A stretch of 64,000 nucleotides of DNA from the NCBI RefSeq assembly GCF_900176505.1, contig NZ_FWYB01000010.1, positions 62,001 to 126,000 on the forward strand. Direction: 5' to 3'. Made by a program: the position numbers and the translations under genes. The stretch's first letter is position 1. The number at the start of each line of letters is the position of its first letter. Shown here one piece after another: positions 61,213-64,000 of this stretch. The notes beneath the pieces are model-generated. The model was not told where the DNA came from. It made no database searches and worked only from the letters and a program-made list of their open reading frames with translations. Source of the DNA: Pedobacter nyackensis (GTDB taxonomy: Bacteria; Bacteroidota; Bacteroidia; Sphingobacteriales; Sphingobacteriaceae).

Positions 61213-62394
61213 ATGAATTTAGGGAGCCTTGTTAAGATTGCATTTAGTGGGTTTTTCGTGGGCGCAGTTTGTACAGGACTGCATGCTCAGGTAGTGCAAC
61301 CTGGTACCCAAACAAATGGCAGTCAGTCTAACAATATTGTAACAGCAGTGCCTTTTTTGCTGATTACACCCGATGCCCGTTCGGGAAGTATGGGGGAAGC
61401 GGGGGTTGCCGTACAGCCTGATGCGAATGCTATGGCTATCAATCCCTCGAAGCTTGCCTTTCTGGATAAAAAGTATGGTTTTTCTGTTTCTTATAGTCCC
61501 TGGTTAAAAAGTCTTGTTCCGGATGTGAGTTTAACTTACGTCAGCGGTTTTTATAAGCCGGATGAAAAGACAACCATTGGTGGCTCTTTGCGGTATTTTA
61601 ACCTTGGAGAGATACAGCTTACTGATGTAAATCAGCAGGATCTTGGCATTTATAGCCCCAGTGAACTGGCGATCGACGCGACCTATGCAAGGCAGCTTGA
61701 TGCCTCGTTTTCTTTGGGCACGTCATTAAGGTATATCTATTCTGATCTCACTTCAGGGCAGTTTTCATCGGGGCAGCAGACCAGAGCAGGAAAGGCAGTG
61801 GCTGTTGATGTTTCTGCCTATTTTAAAAAGCCGACAATCTTTTTAGGTACAGACGCGATTGTTTCTGCAGGACTTAATATTTCTAATATTGGTACAAAAT
61901 TGGGTTATTCGGATCGTGGTAATGATTACTTCCTGCCTGCGAACCTCAAAATAGGAGGGGCGTCAACCTTCCTGATTGATGATTTTAATCAGTTTACTTT
62001 TGCGCTGGATTTTAATAAGTTACTGGTGCCTACGCAGCCAGTTTACGATACTGATGGAAAGATTGTGGCGGGAAAAGACCCTGATCGTTCGGTGCCCTCA
62101 GGTATTTTTGGCTCATTTAGCGATGCCCCCGGTGGTTTTAGTGAGGAAGTAAAAGAAGTAAGTGTTGCTGCCGGAATGGAGTATTGGTATAACCAGCAGT
62201 TTGCTTTCAGGGCCGGGTATTTTTATGAAAGTCCCGAAAAAGGCAACAGACGTTACCTTACCCTGGGGGCCGGATTGAAGTATAATGTATTTAATATAGA
62301 TATTGCCTATTTGGTTGCTAATGCGCAAAAGAGTCCCTTAGCCAATACATTAAGGTTTACACTGTTGTTTAATTTTGGAGAGACCCTGAATTAA
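61213..62394 (+). CDS. porV: Type IX secretion outer-membrane protein PorV
   Basis: 393 residues from the ATG that follows AAAGG and begins the signal peptide (ending GLHAQ); an upstream TTG at 61180 would add 11 residues before it. Beta-barrel of the FadL-like type with the PorV opening (NIVTAVPFLLITPDARSGSMGEAGVAVQPDANAMAINPSKLAFLDKKYG). PorV shuttles T9SS cargo from the translocon to the attachment complex. porU is not next to it, although the two often lie together in this phylum. The last strand ends in LRFTLLFNFGETLN. Confidence 0.92.
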   Translation: MNLGSLVKIAFSGFFVGAVCTGLHAQVVQPGTQTNGSQSNNIVTAVPFLLITPDARSGSMGEAGVAVQPDANAMAINPSKLAFLDKKYGFSVSYSPWLKSLVPDVSLTYVSGFYKPDEKTTIGGSLRYFNLGEIQLTDVNQQDLGIYSPSELAIDATYARQLDASFSLGTSLRYIYSDLTSGQFSSGQQTRAGKAVAVDVSAYFKKPTIFLGTDAIVSAGLNISNIGTKLGYSDRGNDYFLPANLKIGGASTFLIDDFNQFTFALDFNKLLVPTQPVYDTDGKIVAGKDPDRSVPSGIFGSFSDAPGGFSEEVKEVSVAAGMEYWYNQQFAFRAGYFYESPEKGNRRYLTLGAGLKYNVFNIDIAYLVANAQKSPLANTLRFTLLFNFGETLN

Positions 62395-62481
62395 GCTCAG
62401 CTGATCATGCGCTCTACACATATAACATAATTTGAATATTGATCTGGTTGAATGAAGCCAGCATAAAATAAATAGAATAGA

Positions 62482-62961
62482 ATGAAGATTAAAGTAGGTT
62501 TTGGATTTGATGTACACCAGTTGAAAGAGAATCATCCCTTTATTGTGGGTGGGGTTAATCTGGAACATGATCGTGGGGCTTTCGGACATTCAGATGCGGA
62601 TGTTCTTTTACATGCCATATGTGATGCGTTACTTGGAGCAGCCAATTTAAGGGATATTGGTTATCATTTTAAGAATACTGATCCTCAATGGAAAGGCATC
62701 AGTAGCCTGATCCTGTTAAAAGAAAGCGTTAGATTGGTACAGGAGAAGGGCTTTGAGATTGGGAATATTGACGCGATGTTGTGTATCGAAGCGCCTAAAA
62801 TTAATCCTCATATTCCTACAATGCAGCAAAATATCGCTGAGGCAGCAGGGATCTCTGTAGAGGATATTTCTATAAAGGCTACAACTAATGAGCAAATGGG
62901 GTTCATTGGTAGAGAAGAGGGGGTAGTCGCTTATGCGGTGTGTCTGATTCAACGAAGTTAA
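62482..62961 (+). CDS. ispF: 2-C-methyl-D-erythritol 2,4-cyclodiphosphate synthase
   Basis: 159 residues, full length. It catalyses the fifth step of the MEP isoprenoid pathway. Signatures: GFGFDVHQL with the zinc ligands D and H, GHSDADVLLHAICDALLGAANLRDIGYHF, and KATTNEQMGFIGREEGVVAYAV. All expected zinc ligands (Asp-x-His and the later His) are visible. It stands 87 bp after porV with no other MEP gene in the window. Confidence 0.97.
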   Translation: MKIKVGFGFDVHQLKENHPFIVGGVNLEHDRGAFGHSDADVLLHAICDALLGAANLRDIGYHFKNTDPQWKGISSLILLKESVRLVQEKGFEIGNIDAMLCIEAPKINPHIPTMQQNIAEAAGISVEDISIKATTNEQMGFIGREEGVVAYAVCLIQRS

Positions 62962-62966
62962 TTGGG

Positions 62967-63317
62967 GAAAATAACCGTTCTCTTCAACGGCTGCATTAAT
63001 TGCCCCTGAAGAAGGGGCAAAGAACGCTGAGGCCGTTTCAGAAAAGGTAATTTTCCCTTTCAACGCAATTAACCGTGGTCAGTACTTCAAACTGCGACAA
63101 TGCTGGTTAATACTAAGGGCCGCAGCTAGTTCTTGAGAAGGTAATTTTCCCTTTCAATGCAATTAATAAAGGTCTAAAAAAACATGGGAATTTTTATCTC
63201 TTTTTCTGCACCCTGTCTGGTGTGCAATAACTAAGAAAATTACCTTCTCTGAAACGGCCTCAGCGTTATTCGCTTTTTCAGCGAATCATGCAGCCGATGA
63301 AGAGAACGGTTATTTTC
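62967..63317. repeat. Large structured inverted repeat between convergent genes
   Basis: Arms at 62967-63054 and 63236-63317 are about 85 percent identical when one is reversed. Each arm carries an inner hairpin at the same place: TTGCCCCT-GAAGA-AGGGGCAA on the left and, read on the other strand, ATTCGCT-GAAAA-AGCGAAT on the right. Their stems differ completely but both pair, and the loops agree. A 29-bp direct repeat (63044-63072 and 63138-63166, one mismatch) lies between the arms. It fills almost exactly the space between the ispF stop and the pirin stop and has no coding frame. Confidence 0.85.
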
Positions 63318-64000
63318 TCACTCTTCAAGGTAACCAAACTTACCCTGGTTATAGTCATTAATTGCTTGTTGTATTTCTTCAGGTGTATTCATCAGAAAGG
63401 GGCCATACTGAGCTATGGGCTCATTGATCGGCTCACCGCTAAGGATCAATATCACCGTATTTTCCATGGCTTCGATTTCAATCTCTGTGCCTTCGTTTTT
63501 AAAGTAAATAAACTGGTCTGTATCAGCTATTTCTGAGCCATTTACTCTAATCTTACCTTCAATGATAACAAATCCGGTATTGTAATCAGCAGGGAAGCTA
63601 AGTGATACTTTTCCTCCTTGATTGAGTTTTGCATTGTACACATTAATTGGTGTAAATGTACTTGCTGAACCTTTGACATCCTGATATGATCCTGCAATTA
63701 CTTCAATGAGACCGGCGTTTTCAGGTAATACATGAGTCGCAATTTCATCATGTTTAATGGCTTGATATTTAGGGGGGCTCATTTTGTCCTTTGCAGGCAA
63801 GTTAACCCATAGCTGTACCATTTGGAAATCGCCACCGGTTTTACTGTATTCTGCTTCATGGTACTCTTTGTGGAGTATACCACTTGCTGCAGTCATCCAT
63901 TGTACATCGCCGGGGTAGATAACTCCACTGTTGCCTGCGCTATCGTGATGCGCTACTGCGCCATGGTAGGCAATGGTAACAGTTTCAAAGCCCCGGTGAG
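63318..64000 (-). CDS. Pirin family protein, 3' part (5' end outside window)
   Basis: The reading frame is open through the end of the window, so the N terminus lies outside. The visible 227 residues hold the pirin metal-site region (HRGFETVTIAYHGAVAHHDSAGN near the window edge), GVIYPGDVQWMTAASGILHKEYHEAE, and the C-terminal cupin (FVIIEGKIRVNG, IYFKNEG, VILILSGEPINEPIAQYGPFLMNT). Pirins are cupins; some are quercetin dioxygenases, others bind transcription partners. The metal-ligand histidines in the N-terminal cupin that can be seen are intact. Stop lies against the large inverted repeat. Confidence 0.92.
   Translation of the reverse strand, partial: HRGFETVTIAYHGAVAHHDSAGNSGVIYPGDVQWMTAASGILHKEYHEAEYSKTGGDFQMVQLWVNLPAKDKMSPPKYQAIKHDEIATHVLPENAGLIEVIAGSYQDVKGSASTFTPINVYNAKLNQGGKVSLSFPADYNTGFVIIEGKIRVNGSEIADTDQFIYFKNEGTEIEIEAMENTVILILSGEPINEPIAQYGPFLMNTPEEIQQAINDYNQGKFGYLEE

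Overview
The window looks like chromosome of a Bacteroidota bacterium of the Pedobacter / Sphingobacteriaceae type. The signs are three SusC/SusD outer-membrane glycan uptake systems, many SpII lipoproteins with a Cys-Lys-Lys start to the mature protein, promoters of the Bacteroidota form TTG-N18/19-TAnnTTTG, type IX secretion genes (gldJ, porV), a 14-gene nuo operon with a short NuoG, and moderate-to-low G+C. I saw no tRNA, rRNA, CRISPR array, prophage or transposase.

Region 1 (1-19243) is one long plus-strand operon and the most unusual part of the window. It holds two SusC/SusD pairs (the first SusC is cut by the window edge), each followed by a fasciclin-like lipoprotein. After them come an unnamed lipoprotein, a delta-60-type beta-propeller lipoprotein, an M60 (mucinase-type) metallopeptidase with an intact HEIGH...E site, two lipoproteins that join an alkaline-phosphatase-like fold to a LamG-like lectin domain, and a lipoprotein with four Ig-like repeats and an NHL propeller. 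Both phosphatase-like proteins have lost most expected catalytic residues by eye alignment and may be binding proteins. I infer a surface machine for capturing and cutting O-glycosylated protein. A GH20 beta-hexosaminidase follows, split by one extra A in an A7 tract.

Region 2 (21250-30390) is a second polysaccharide utilisation locus: SusC, SusD, GH29 alpha-L-fucosidase, GH88 unsaturated uronyl hydrolase and a DUF2264/GH154-type protein. It suggests a fucosylated, uronic-acid-containing glycan. No polysaccharide lyase or dedicated regulator lies in the window.

Region 3 (30400-35815) is housekeeping: a small conserved protein, a 166-bp intergenic element built on an 11-bp period, metK with a textbook promoter and a candidate SAM-II riboswitch, a lipid kinase, a SUI1-type factor and pckA.

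Region 4 (35870-41970) is the energising module for the Sus receptors: ExbB, two ExbD, TonB, a small membrane protein, a PstS-like lipoprotein and a TPR protein.

Region 5 (41950-54906) is nuoA-N, respiratory complex I. A terminator-like hairpin and a second promoter motif lie between nuoA and nuoB.

Region 6 (54952-59350) is a tight operon: DedA, inorganic pyrophosphatase, CNNM/CBS transporter, RsmE, a DUF4159 protein and a biotin carrier protein. Region 7 (59359-64000) has gldJ divergent from porV, then ispF, a large structured inverted repeat of about 350 bp, and a pirin gene that runs off the window.
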